NCBI RefSeq assembly: GCF_029227915.1
Contig: NC_079879.1
Location: 16,926,001-16,990,000, forward strand
Direction: 5' to 3'
From: Hydractinia symbiolongicarpus
Lineage: Eukaryota; Cnidaria; Hydrozoa; Anthoathecata; Hydractiniidae
DNA length: 64,000 bases
The position numbers and the translations under genes are program-made. Of the stretch, positions 22,446 through 32,256 are shown in pieces. Under the pieces are notes generated by a model. That model was not told where the DNA came from, searched no databases, and saw only the letters and a program-made list of their open reading frames with translations. The first letter of the stretch is position 1; each line of letters begins with the position of its first letter.

Positions 22446-23760
22446 ATTTGTATTTGCCTCTGAGGACAAACAAAAATTGTTGTCACTAATATTCCACATT
22501 GTGGAATCTACCATCAAGTACTTTGAGCTGGGCGTCTTGCAGGGGTAGACAAGGCATCTGAAATCACCGGTTCCGTCGGCCTTTTTTGACATGTGCAATG
22601 TTATTCCATCGCTCAGCCTTTGCAGGGGCCTTCCACTACCATGTAGCGGATTATCGTTGGATGCTCTGAAGTCGACAAAGAGCGTGTACCGTTCGTTAAA
22701 GAATGGCCAATCGTGACGTTTGAGTCGTGGCTACCGAAAATATTCACGATATGTTCGAGGTGATTCTTAGGGAGCATGGCATGAGAGTACAACTCATTAG
22801 GCTCTTCCTCAACAGTGACGCTAATCTTCTCAATTCTTGGATTGTAGAACACCTCGTTTACGCCGGCGTAAGCCTTAACCTTCCCGGGATCTATGAAGAG
22901 TAGCAACACACCTTTCAAACTCATCGCTGGGGTGTCAATTTGGAGGTTATATGAGGTATCTTCTTTTTTCATAGTGACAACCTTGCTACGGGGCATCCTT
23001 TCGTAGGGCAGGGCCAATCTCGCATACCTTGACATCATAGCGCTCGCGAGGCCTTCATGGGTAATCTTGTCAAATTCCAGCCTAATGTTGGTGATCTTGT
23101 ACGCAGCATCAGCTGCCTTGGCTGCCGTAGACCCCGAGGCTGCTGACCCTGCATCCTTGATCACGTCACCGTAAGACGTGAAATGTATTACTAATTGGAG
23201 GCGGTCATATAAACCTGCCGCATAAAAGGGTAAATCTCTCGTCAACTCAATCATTTTTCCCAAGGGTATGCAGAAGGTGTTACCATACGCCGCCACGATT
23301 GCCTTCTCCTCATCGGTACCTACATGATCACTAGCTTTGACCTGTAGGGTTCTGATCGTTCCATCATTTGGGTTGATGCCTTCGAGGATGAGGTTGTTGT
23401 CCCTATCAAATTTTGGCAGCCAGAGGTCCCTATAGACCGCCAGGGTATTGTAAACCGATAAATTCTGAATTTCGTTACCATTCAAAGTGATGCGTAGACT
23501 TTGTACCAGGGTTTTTCAAATGTTACTGACAATGGTACGTTTTGTATTGGTCCCCGTCAGCGTCAGGTCAAAAAAAGCTTGAGACTGCCGGGAAAGATGA
23601 CATCATTCTCGGGCATATTAAGTATATCCACATACAGATCCTCGTTCTGGTTTATCGTACTTGGTATGTGGCTTATCTGGACCCTTCGTTTTTGTCCCTT
23701 GATACCAAAGAGTCGCTTCATCTCTGCATATGGGTCTAGCGTCGTTCCAAATGCAGTCAT
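22410..23760 (-). pseudogene. Major capsid protein of the Polinton (double-jelly-roll type), broken
   Basis: Virion shell protein by homology to Polinton capsid proteins as I recall them. The start at 23760 follows TATATAATAACC. Recognisable stretches on the minus strand include LYVDILNMPENDVIFPGS near 23620, VYNTLAVYRDLWLPKFDRDN near 23460, FDKITHEGLASAMMSRYARL near 23085 and LFVDFRASNDNPLHG near 22670. The final part runs SDGITLHMSKKADGTGDF and WNISDNNF to a stop at 22410. Frameshifts near 23555-23500 and near 22720 break the frame. Size (about 450 codons) fits the short end of the family. I identified it from remembered family features and gene context; a structure-based search would confirm it. 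Confidence 0.75.
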
Positions 23761-23793
23761 GGTTATTATATATAGGGAAATCTTTAAATAAAG

Positions 23794-24913
23794 ATGCCAA
23801 CTAATCCGGTACTTGTACCTGACATTGATATTGATGATGACGAGGAGGATGAGGGCCATCCGGATAAACCTGATGATACTTCGTCAAAACTCCCCGGAAC
23901 ACCAAAACTCCCTGGAACGCCGGGGCCTTCAACAGAACAACAGCAGGGGGGGGGGCACGCTTTCAGGGCAGAGGCAAAAGCTACTAAAATCAAAGATCGA
24001 CGGCCTTTACGGTCGTCTTACGGAGAAGTTGGGGTTCCAGCCTAATGCGAGATATTATGATGCCTTCAGGGAGGATAAAGGGATCAACTAATTGTTAAGA
24101 AGATAGTGAGAAGGAAAAAAACGTTCAAGGAAATAGTGGTTACGAATCAAGATGGTAGCCTAAAAACCGTTGGTCAGATACAAATGTTGCTAGGTAGTAA
24201 TCGCCTGCAAACCCTGGGTTTTGTCGACTATGTTACACCCAACAAAGGTGGTTAATTCAGGGCCCAGAACGTCTTGAAACGGTATAATAAAATAAAGGAG
24301 GAGGCCGAGGCTGAACATATTGAGATGGAATCGTTAGAGGATATTGATGAATTTGTAGATGCCACGGAGAGCCTTATGCAAGACGCTTCGTTTGCCGGGC
24401 CTGGTGAAGGTGGCATCACCCCACGTGAAAGAAGGGGACTTGACCTCGAGCTTCAGACATTGAGGGGTAACTTGAAAAGCCTGAAAAACAAGACGATCCT
24501 ATACGACAGCGAAATTTAACAAGGCAGAGGGCAGGGTGAAAGATCTTGAGAAGCAGAAGGTTGGGGCGGACGAAGGACAGCAAGCTAACCTTGAGAGGGA
24601 AATTGAAAAGGCGAAGAAAGAGATTAAGGATCTAAACGATAAAAAGAAGTCCATAGGGGAAGCACATGGCATACTATCCACCGACATATACCCCCAGCTG
24701 GGACACATCAAAGATACGCTGTTGAAAATCGCTAAAGATAACACAACTCTGCTGGAGAAGCTAAAGATACTCTTCAAAGAGCAGGGTATAACTATAGCGA
24801 GCATCGTCTCTGCTATTGGTCTATTGATAAGCACCATTGTACTCTCCGCTACCGGGGGAAGCGCCGGGGGTGCTAAGGGAGGAAGTGCCGCAGCGGGTGG
24901 GGACAGGGTATGA
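23794..24913 (+). pseudogene. Conserved Polinton coiled-coil membrane protein, broken
   Basis: It opens MPTNPVLVPDIDIDDDEEDE after AAATAAAG. A Pro-rich linker follows and a run of seven G near 23945 marks a frameshift. Next come IDGLYGRLTEKLGF, MLLGSNRLQTLGFVDYVTP, then DIDEFVDATESLMQDASF and, after another shift near 24520, a long coiled coil (EREIEKAKKEIKDLNDKKKS). It ends with LFKEQGITIASIVSAIGLLI, a membrane segment, and a Gly/Ala tail. The architecture is common to animal Polintons; function not established. Divergent from the capsid gene by 33 bases, so they share a promoter region. Confidence 0.65.
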
Positions 24914-24988
24914 GGAAATAGAGATCTGATTTTTTAGCCATATATATGCAAGGATGAGGCTGTCGTTATTAATGCGGTCTTGGTATCC

Positions 24989-26147
24989 TCATGTTGATTT
25001 TGTGAGGTTGTTCAGGTATGGTAGGTGGTATGATATGTTTTGGAGGCATGGGCGGTATAGCCCGTATGGTATGATCGGGAGTATGTATGGGAGGTGTAAT
25101 ATGTGTTGTATGTCTGGGGGTGATTTGGCATCCGTCAAATGTTCGATAGTATGCTTTGCGGGTGTGGTCGGTATGGTATGCATAGGAGGTGCGGCATGTC
25201 GCACAATAGGTTTGTTATTCAAGTCAAGTCGGATGCCTATGGTTGCGTTGGCTGGTGCAATCAAAATATTATTATTGCACACGACAATTTTTCCTATGGG
25301 CAGGTTCATGTCGGAAGGCAACATGTAAGTGCCGTGCATGACGGCGAAGTTCACCGGGGTCCGGGCACATTGTAGTACTTTTTGAAATTCCCTAATATCT
25401 CGACTTACATTCTCCTGACGTTGTACCATGGCCTCGAACTTCTGCAGTAGAATCTGCCTTGCCGTGTAATTGTCTGCGTCGGAGCCGACCAAGGATGGTT
25501 TGGCCCCTGCTTGCGATCATAGCAATAAGACCACGTAAACCATGATACTCTTGCTTAGCTTGGTCAGAACTTCAGATGTTAGGCCTTGACTTGTAGGCAT
25601 GATAAATTTCGCCCAATCCCCGTCAACCTGGGGCCACCATCCGCCATTCGTTAATGATGACATGAAATTTGTAGAGGCTATTGGTGTTGGCACCATACTC
25701 ACGGCACATCTGGGCGTATCCGGAGGTTGAGTAGGGGTTTTTGTACTGAGAAGAGCCATCGTCATAGGGCATTGGTACCTTCATCCTTGCTAGGATACGA
25801 CGCATGTGGTAATAGGCATGGAATTTGAAGATTGAGTTTTTAAAGAGTACGGAACCCGTCATGTGCTTGTCACAGATGCCAAGGGTTGTTGTTGCACAAT
25901 GGGTAGCGAAGTTCACCTGGATATTCCAATAGTCCAGCGCTTGCCCTTTCCATCCCATTTGAACTGGGTCATGAAGGTAAGTTGTTGAAACTTTTATGGC
26001 ATACTTGGTAAACTTAGGGAATACCACGGAGATATGGGAGTCCGTACTCACGTACAGGTTCTGGTGCTTAGGATTTGTAATACCATGTGGCCATTCTCCC
26101 CTGTTACTTTTGTACTTTGAATTGGGGTTATATGAGTATATATTCAT
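24989..26147 (-). pseudogene. Candidate Polinton minor capsid protein, broken
   Basis: The minus-strand N-terminus MNIYSYNPNSKYKSNRGEWP with ISVVFPKFTKYAIKVSTTYL and DYWNIQVNFATHCATTTLG matches a protein conserved among animal Polintons. After frame changes near 25640 and 25500 come SQGLTSEVLTKLSKS, DADNYTARQILLQKFE and ILIAPANATIGIRLDLNNK. The C-terminal part is His/Pro-rich. A shortened relative lies at 53256-53608. The assignment as minor capsid (penton) is from family context and is uncertain; it could be another virion component. Confidence 0.5.
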
Positions 26148-26167
26148 CTTTGTTTTAAAACAAAAGG

Positions 26168-26814
26168 TTGAAACAGCTCTATATTACAGATATCGAGAAG
26201 CCTACGATACTTGAGGACTACCTTGGACAGGACACCCGTATAGCTCTGAAATCCATCAGTATTCAACCCGGATGGTTGAACCTGTATAGCAACAACGACA
26301 TCACGATCCGGAAAGTGGGACCCGATCAGAGGGTGACCGGGATCGAGATTATGAACGGCCTGTACAAGACCGAGGATATCGCGATAAGATTAAATTGTTC
26401 GTCCTTAAAAATGGCTACTGCAGGCTGTGTGTCAGCGATGGCTATACGGTGGTGATTCATCGACTATTGCAGGAGCTTTTTGGCCTGCCCTACGACCCTA
26501 GTAGGAAGTATTATACGAAGAGTGGCCACGACGCTTTATACAGAACCGATACTTACCAAAGATTGAGACTCGTTTGTCCGCAGTTGAATGAACACGACTG
26601 CCTGCTTGATGGCAAAAAGTCCAAAATTCTGGCGTTACTTCCCACCAAAGAATTGAACGCCTGGGGAGATATGTTGACCTGGTCCTGGGACACTCCTGTT
26701 TACCTTCCACTGAAGGGCTCTACGGACCGTCTAGAGTTTATGTTAACAGACGTATATCACCATGAAAAGAACGTTACGTTCATTGGCCTTACGATTCAAA
26801 TCCTCATAGAATAA
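26168..26814 (+). pseudogene. Conserved Polinton gene of unknown role, broken once
   Basis: Two frames join near 26395: KQLYITDIEKPTILEDYLGQ, IALKSISIQPGWLNLYSNND and KVGPDQRVTGIEIMNGLY in the first, then LFGLPYDPSRKYYTKSGHDA and FMLTDVYHHEKNVTFIGLTI to a stop at 26812-26814. The first frame starts with TTG; an ATG may have been lost, since AACAAAAG precedes it. Beta-rich composition is compatible with a virion structural protein, but this is inference. The stop overlaps the start-box of the next gene (ATAAAG then ATG). Confidence 0.5.
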
Positions 26815-26816
26815 AG

Positions 26817-27464
26817 ATGTCGGATATCAGCAAACTATACCCAAGTTTGCCGAGTGCGCCTACACAAAGCGTCGAACAGGATGAAGGACAGGTCTTTAGG
26901 CTTAAAAAAATCGAGGAAATAGAACAATATCTCCGGGATGAAATAAAGGAGCGGAATAGACTCGCCAAGAAATTCAAGATGCATAACATGTGGGTACGCT
27001 TCTGTGACTACGGACTTCTTGACGTGAGTGTGATTACGTTAGGGCTAGGGATTGGAGCAATGGCCTCCGGCTTGGGGGTCCCCCTGGCCTGTACCATGGG
27101 AAGGCTCGCGATTGCAGCCGGAATAGGACAAACGGGTCTCCGGAACGCGTCAAAAAGGCTCCGTGTTAAATCCAAAAAACATGAGGGTATTAGGCTGCTC
27201 GCGGAAGCGAAATTAAACTCTATCGACGACCTGATCAGCAAGGCAATGGGGAATGGTGTGATTAGCAACTATCAGTATAGCCTGATTAGCCGTGAAAAGG
27301 AGAGGTATATGCTACTGAAAGAACAGATGCGACAGCGGTTTAAGAGGATTTTGGATAGTATTAACGAACAAGAGCGTGCCCAGCTAGTTGCCAGGGGTAG
27401 GGAAGAAGGCAGGCAAGACGTTTTAAAAAAACTTCAATCTGTGCAGTATGTAAGTGGTACCTAG
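26817..27464 (+). CDS. Conserved Polinton protein with central hydrophobic region, 215 aa, intact
   Basis: An intact frame. The N-terminus is SKLYPSLPSAPTQSVEQDE; a helical stretch FRLKKIEEIEQYLRDEIKER follows. Residues about 70-105 hold two hydrophobic segments (VSVITLGLGIGAMASGLG and LACTMGRLAIAAGIG). Then come KKHEGIRLLAEAKLNSIDDL and a basic coiled coil to the end. Proteins with this plan are frequent in cnidarian Polintons as I recall; no function is known. The start-box AATAAAG touches the ATG, and a stem-loop follows the stop at 27496. Confidence 0.75.
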   Translation: MSDISKLYPSLPSAPTQSVEQDEGQVFRLKKIEEIEQYLRDEIKERNRLAKKFKMHNMWVRFCDYGLLDVSVITLGLGIGAMASGLGVPLACTMGRLAIAAGIGQTGLRNASKRLRVKSKKHEGIRLLAEAKLNSIDDLISKAMGNGVISNYQYSLISREKERYMLLKEQMRQRFKRILDSINEQERAQLVARGREEGRQDVLKKLQSVQYVSGT

Positions 27465-27495
27465 AGTCACCACCTGAGTATAAGCCTTAATTTGT

Positions 27496-27533
27496 ATATA
27501 TTTTATAGGTCCTGTATAAGCTATAAAATATAT
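27496..27533. terminator. Stem-loop between convergent genes
   Basis: Perfect 13-bp inverted repeat ATATATTTTATAG and CTATAAAATATAT with a 12-base loop, in the 74-base gap between the + gene ending at 27464 and the - gene ending at 27539. A stem-loop of nearly the same sequence stands after the homologous gene of the second Polinton (53115-53145). Confidence 0.65.
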
Positions 27534-27538
27534 GGTTT

Positions 27539-28117
27539 TTAATCCTCACCTAACAGCCATTCTTTTTTAAAGTCCTTATACCGGCATTCTGTGATGTGTG
27601 CCTGAGGGTAGTAGTTTTTGCCTTGCACATATACCGATGAAATGGCTAGGATGGCACTGGCTTGGCAGGGCTCATCGTAGGGTATCGGCATGCCGTAAAA
27701 TTTGGTCGTGATCGCGTCCTTGTAATATTTGATTTTAGCGTTCACATAGCGGTCCTTTTTCACGGGCTGTGTCGTCAATTGCTTAGATATCAACCCTTCA
27801 ATCCTGGACCAGATTTGACGATATTTTGCAACCTAATCAGGGTACTCTTCGAAATCGAGACTCATTGCCGGTACTGTATTGGCATTATACCTAGTGACCC
27901 CATACGCGGACCAGATTTTTGGTGTTTTTACCCTGAGGGCTACTACAAGGTCTCGTGTATGGTAGCCTATAATATACTGTTCATCCTTACCCCCATTGGC
28001 AGGAATTGGATCCAACACCGTCAGATAGTGCACATTGATATCGTCGATGTCTGTAAAAGTAGAAGCAAATGAGTAGAATAATTTAGGGCTGACAAGCTCA
28101 TTCTCAAATTGTAGCAT
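27539..28117 (-). pseudogene. Conserved Polinton right-end gene, one nonsense codon
   Basis: 192-codon frame opening MLQFENELVSPKLFYSFAST, with TRDLVVALRVKTPKIWSAYG in the middle and DEPCQASAILAISSVYVQGK plus HITECRYKDFKKEWLLGED at the end. One TAG near 27832 stands where the homologue at 52530-53107 has TGG (Trp). Otherwise intact. The mixed alpha/beta composition and repeated basic residues would fit a nucleic-acid-binding protein, for example an ssDNA-binding protein, but I have no motif to prove it. The start is preceded by ACAATAAACAAC. Confidence 0.6.
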
Positions 28118-28310
28118 GTTGTTTATTGTATATTTTGAACGACTGCAGAGAATTGCATGTCATTGTACATACGCAACCTCCTCCGTTATATGTGATATAT
28201 TCGTGATAGCAGTACCAGCATAACATTTTACCATTTACCATGAACCTACGTCCGCAGGTACATCAATCATACGCATCGAGTACCCTTTCACAGTCGTTAC
28301 ATTGTTCCAT
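28104..28310 (-). pseudogene. Small zinc-ribbon protein, one nonsense codon
   Basis: The minus frame opens MEQCNDCERVLDAYD, has a TGA at codon 16, then CTCGRRFMVNGK, LCWYCYHEY and CVCTMTCNS. Cys pairs suggest one or two zinc sites. The homologue in the second Polinton starts near 52346 and has a Lys at the stop position. The end overlaps the start of the next gene by 14 bases. TAATAAATAA precedes the ATG. Confidence 0.5.
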
Positions 28311-28520
28311 TTATTTATTACAGTTACAAGAACGATCATCCTCCAGGTCATCGAGACGTTCCCATAGGTCTTGAATTCTCTGCCTATTATACTTCATCCT
28401 CTCTGATTCTTGTACACATGCTAGGGCTATAAGTGGCAGAGAGAGATCAGTGCCGGTCAGGAAGGTCATGAATATCATAGTTTTAAAGTTATTGGATTTT
28501 GATTCACAGTTAATGCACAT
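28311..28520 (-). CDS. Small membrane protein at the Polinton right end, 69 aa
   Basis: An intact frame opening MCINCESKSNN, then a hydrophobic segment around MIFMTFLTGTDLSLPLIALA, then a charged helix RMKYNRQRIQDLWERLDDLE and a Cys-containing end. A partial homologue is at 52182-52350 in the second Polinton. ATAATAAA precedes the ATG. Function unknown. Confidence 0.5.
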   Translation of the reverse strand: MCINCESKSNNFKTMIFMTFLTGTDLSLPLIALACVQESERMKYNRQRIQDLWERLDDLEDDRSCNCNK

Positions 28521-28523
28521 TTA

Positions 28524-28610
28524 TTATATAACCTCGTTACACATATTTGAGCACCAGGGCTCCTTTTCAACAGCCTTGTTGCACATGTCCTGCGTCTTGA
28601 AACAACTCAT
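28524..28610 (-). pseudogene. Remnant of the FKTQ-MCN repeat gene, 28 codons
   Basis: The minus frame reads MSCFKTQDMCNKAVEKEPW and a few more residues before a stop at 28524. This is one repeat unit of the gene that is still long at 51391-52138 in the second Polinton. Its start still carries the ATAATAAA box. An internal deletion therefore removed the SAP part and most repeats from this end of the first Polinton. Confidence 0.6.
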
Positions 28611-28666
28611 TTATTATGGTAGTATATTTACAACACCTGTTGTGAAATAACCGCCTAAGCCAACCC

Positions 28667-28888
28667 CCGTTGATTATTTTGAAATTGTACTAGAAAATTT
28701 TTTGGATCTCCTATTCTGTGTATTTTGATGACGTCATCACTTTATAGGGACTTACCCTTACTCATTGCTGTTTAATAGGAATAACTCCTTGAATTCCATG
28801 GCTAGGTATTGCATGGTTGCTGGATTTGTTGTGACGTCACTGTTGTACGCGCACGCGACTGTGCCAGAAGGAACATTTCTCTATGTCT
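28667..28888 (-). repeat. Polinton right terminal inverted repeat
   Basis: Reverse complement of 7758-7985 with scattered mismatches; the outer end reads AGACATAGAGAAATG on the minus strand. The target repeat ATTAG follows at 28889. Confidence 0.9.
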
Positions 28889-29125
28889 ATTAGCCGCTCA
28901 TACAGCTACTTATATGACATGTATCTTTTTACTTAAAATTCCACTTTTCTTCGTTATGGATCTCCCCATATCCATCTATATTTATATAAATCCACACAAA
29001 GTTGTGCTTCAATTAAAACCAAGAAAAGGAACAAGAAACGATTATGCAAAAAGTTATAATTTTACCATAGCTAGCAGTATAATGTCGTATATATATATTA
29101 TTAAACAACAAAACTATTTTAATTT
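28889..29125 (+). repeat. Right half of the host repeat split by the Polinton
   Basis: Matches 55196-55440 (GCCGC, CATACAGCTA, TATAATTATATA-like stretches, CACAAAGTTGTGCTTCAATT and AGGAACAAGAAACG). Together with 6780-7757 it rebuilds the empty site. Confidence 0.8.
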
Positions 29126-29155
29126 CAAGAAAAAGCATGGAAAAGACGCAGTTGG

Positions 29156-29231
29156 CTGCAACCTCGTTCCCAGGGCATTTTGCCTTGTTGATAAGTTGAT
29201 AGCGGCGAAAAGGCCCTGGAACAGGCTGGTC
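29156..29231. mobile_element. Short MITE-like inverted repeat (GCAACCT...CCCAGGG type)
   Basis: GCAACCTCGTTCCCAGGGC and, 40 bases on, GGCCCTGGAACAGGCTGG form imperfect inverted ends. A related inverted copy is at 36018-36095, and similar ends stand near 1093 and 63100. No coding content. Confidence 0.45.
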
Positions 29232-29860
29232 ACATGATCTCTTATGATTTATGATAATTATACCAAAAAAATGATTTATAAACAGTTCTTGCCCCCCGCG
29301 CGAGAGTTTTACGTAAACTAAACAAGAGTACAACAAACATGGCGGTCGATTTATTTTGTGGAGTGGATAAAAATACTAGCTAAGGTTTAGCATCGACTTT
29401 AGAGAGAGGCTCGTTTTTGAGGAATATATTAAAAAAAGATACCATTGTTAGTTCAACATGATATAAAGCAAATTTATCTCGATAATTAAATTGATATATA
29501 TGCGATGTTTGTCTTTTCCTGCAGAACTACTGGTAGTTAGCTAGCTAGAGCGTATACCGTCTAAATTACGTGATCATTTAACTAATAGCTAGTAGCCACA
29601 TATATCGGTGTTGTTAAAGCCATTACCCTACTTGGGTACAAAACTCAATGTTGTTAGTCAATGTTTGAGGGTTTTTTTATAAATATTTTGATGACAAGCT
29701 TGCTGTGTCCTCCTTAAATCTTATGTGAGCGAATTAGCTAAATTATCTGTCACATTTCTAAGAAACATTTTGTTGGCTGAAAATTTTGTAGCTAACTTTC
29801 ATCGTGATTTGTGTTGTTTATAATTCCCTAACCTCTTACGCAAACCGGTAGGCAAAAAAT
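29232..29860. other. AT-rich stretch, no gene seen
   Basis: No gene is supported. At 29338 an AACATGGCGG Kozak-like context opens only 14 codons (MAVDLFCGVDKNTS), so a first exon is possible but not shown. Confidence 0.3.
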
Positions 29861-29891
29861 CAGACATTCCAAATATATATATCAGACATTC

Positions 29892-30114
<223 letters not shown>

Positions 30115-30261
30115 TGCATATAGTTTAGATTTAGAACACAAACAGTACACAAGTTTTTAACCATAATTTGGCTTTCTTCACCTAAGGTCTGCATTTTTTT
30201 GCCTGCCGATTTTCTGATTTTTTTGACCATGCACAAGAGTCTTTAAAAAATGTAATGTAAT

Positions 30262-30615
30262 ATGACGAGCTTATTTGATATATTAACCAGGCCCATGGAA
30301 TGTACATTAAGTGAGGCACTTGAATGTAACCGGTATTGTGCTTTTTTTGGCACTGCCTTTTTAACGAAGAAAGCTCTTACAAATTTGTCATACAAATTTT
30401 ATTCCTATTCACCTATATACTTAAGGATAGATATAAAGAATGATTTTGTATTAGCTATACTTTCTAGGTTTCAGAATTTGAGCAATTTAAAGGAGGCTGA
30501 TAAGGGTTTTGTAACAAAACCTCTAAATTTGACTAAATATGAACAAACAAGTAAGGTTTTTGAACAAATTAATTCTTCTAACGCCAATAAATGTCCTATA
30601 TTTATTCTAGGCTAG
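30262..30615 (+). CDS. Hypothetical 117-aa frame, uncertain
   Basis: Starts MTSLFDILTRPMECTLSEAL and ends IFILG. Composition is protein-like, with clusters such as FVLAILSRFQNLSNLKEADK, but no motif is recognised and the surroundings are repeats. It could be a fragment of a transposon gene or chance. Confidence 0.2.
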   Translation: MTSLFDILTRPMECTLSEALECNRYCAFFGTAFLTKKALTNLSYKFYSYSPIYLRIDIKNDFVLAILSRFQNLSNLKEADKGFVTKPLNLTKYEQTSKVFEQINSSNANKCPIFILG

Positions 30616-31167
30616 TGATTGATTATGCTCCACCAGCATATTTTTACATATTGTGGCAAGTACAATTGGCATTTTTGGAATTATTACCCCGCACGTATAT
30701 AATAAACCAGCTTTAACTGAACCTATTATTTATATCGTTTAATGATATCAAATATTGTCCCTTTTACAAAATAAGATTTTGCAAAATCTCTAAATATGAA
30801 TCTGCAAAAATAATCCATAAATTTAGCACTACAACCTGTCATTCTTAGTTTTGATTTTAAAAATAGTTAAACTCACACATAAAAACTCATCATTGTAGAG
30901 TACAGTTCTATTGCTGTAGATAGGACAAAAGTTACAAAACATTTATATATAGTAATAGCTGAAAATATATACAAGCATGAAATGAAAGTAGAACACATAT
31001 ATAATATAAGCAACAACAAAGCCAAGGTAATAACACATCTCTAAATAAAATTAATAAGCGTGAACAAAATATATATATATACATAGTATAGCTCACAACG
31101 TAAAATATGTGAAAACATAGAGTCCAAATCCAAAGTAGTGGTAGAAAATAAAATAAAATAAAATATG
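30616..31167. other. AT-rich stretch between repeat and DIRS element
   Basis: No gene seen. It may include the 3' terminal region of the DIRS element, but no matching terminal repeat was recognised. Confidence 0.3.
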
Positions 31168-32256
31168 TCATGCAAGGTGTGATGCCATAAGTCGTTGGGC
31201 AGAAAACCGCTGAGCAAGGGGCATGTGAAGGTAAAGAAACATACTATCAGATTTCCAGTCCCCCAAATAAGGATATGACATCCAGGGAAACACCTGCCTC
31301 TAAAGCAAAGGTGGCCCCCCACGGCGAAACGATTGGGTACCATATTGGGAGGTAGAACACCCTAACTCTGTCAACACTTTTTTCATAACGGACATGAAAG
31401 TCCGATATGTCAATATAGTGTTGGGTAGCATTGAGGATTTGCGCCAACAAAAGGCTTGAGCATCAGGCAGAACACCTGGAGTGAGAGAAAAAGCATGCAA
31501 AATAGCCCGAACTGGACAAAGAGGAGAAGAAGGAATAGCCACCAGTGGAATAGTAATTGTGCGCTGTCCCAGTTGGATGGTCTTACTCCATCTAACTAGA
31601 ACGAGAATATGTTCATCATGAAAAGTAAAATCAGACCGAACTAGTTGTTTGAGCGGATTAAATATCGTAGAAGATGCCGGCAATAAAAGTGACTTACGGA
31701 ACAGAACAAAAAATGAAACTAAACAAACAGCCCAAAATGAAGCATGAAAGCTACAATTTAGGTTAAAGCGAGAACGAATACCAAAAAGAAGAGCAGTGGT
31801 AATAGGAAGACGTGGCTTGGCCGGAACACCAAGCATACGCTTCATACCTTTTAAAACTGTGGATAGTGTCCAATTGTTGGTTAGAGGATTAGCGTATCCC
31901 ATCTCAAGATGTAGAAGGCCAACAAAATTTAGATACATACAAACTGATTGTGGTAGTAAAAACCTAGCCAAATGGGCAATATATAGGCATAAAAAATCTG
32001 TGGAGGCAGGCACAAGTGGCGAAGACATCTGGCTACAAAAACATTTATAAGCCTTGCGATGCGTGCGATAGCTCTGTTTTGTATTTTCAGCATAGGTGGC
32101 CTGCCGAAAAAGGACAACGTCGTGCACCAACTCCGAAACGAAGGGGGGCAACTCTAGAGGAAGGAGAATACAAAAATTAGCTACCACAGATGGTATACTT
32201 ACCATTGAGAAAATAATAAGAATAGGCAGACATATGATTGATGGCAACCAAATCAC
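31168..32256 (-). pseudogene. DIRS tyrosine recombinase, broken near the C-terminus
   Basis: Integrates the circular cDNA in intact elements. The N-terminal part is open from 32256 and includes YAENTKQSYRTHRKAYKCF (SAM-like domain), then SFFVLFRKSLLLP and PLCPVRAILHAF. The catalytic box reads TQSFRRGG, where the usual His of HxxR is Gln. Runs of G near 31312 and 31262 cause two frameshifts; beyond them coding resumes as TFALEAGVSLDVISLFG and LYLHMPLAQRFSAQ to a stop at 31168. Inactive. Confidence 0.85.

Larger units (their letters stand above)
7758..28888 (+). mobile_element. Polinton/Maverick element, ~21.1 kb (about 17.8 kb without a nested LINE)
   Basis: The element has ~225 bp terminal inverted repeats, a protein-primed family B DNA polymerase, a DDE integrase, an FtsK/HerA-type ATPase, a double-jelly-roll-like major capsid protein and several accessory genes typical of Polintons. 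The flanks give a target duplication of about 5-6 bp (ATTAG, with one mismatch at the sixth base), and the unoccupied paralogue at 55194-55200 confirms the junctions. Left-side genes run on +, the integrase to capsid block on -, and the right-end block on -. Most large genes are broken and a 3.4 kb LINE lies inside at about 12692-16055. The element is therefore a non-autonomous relic in this copy. Confidence 0.93.

Noticed and set aside
23501-23791. Frames on + over the capsid gene
   Set aside because: Opposite-strand shadows; the minus-strand frame has the recognisable sequence and start-box.
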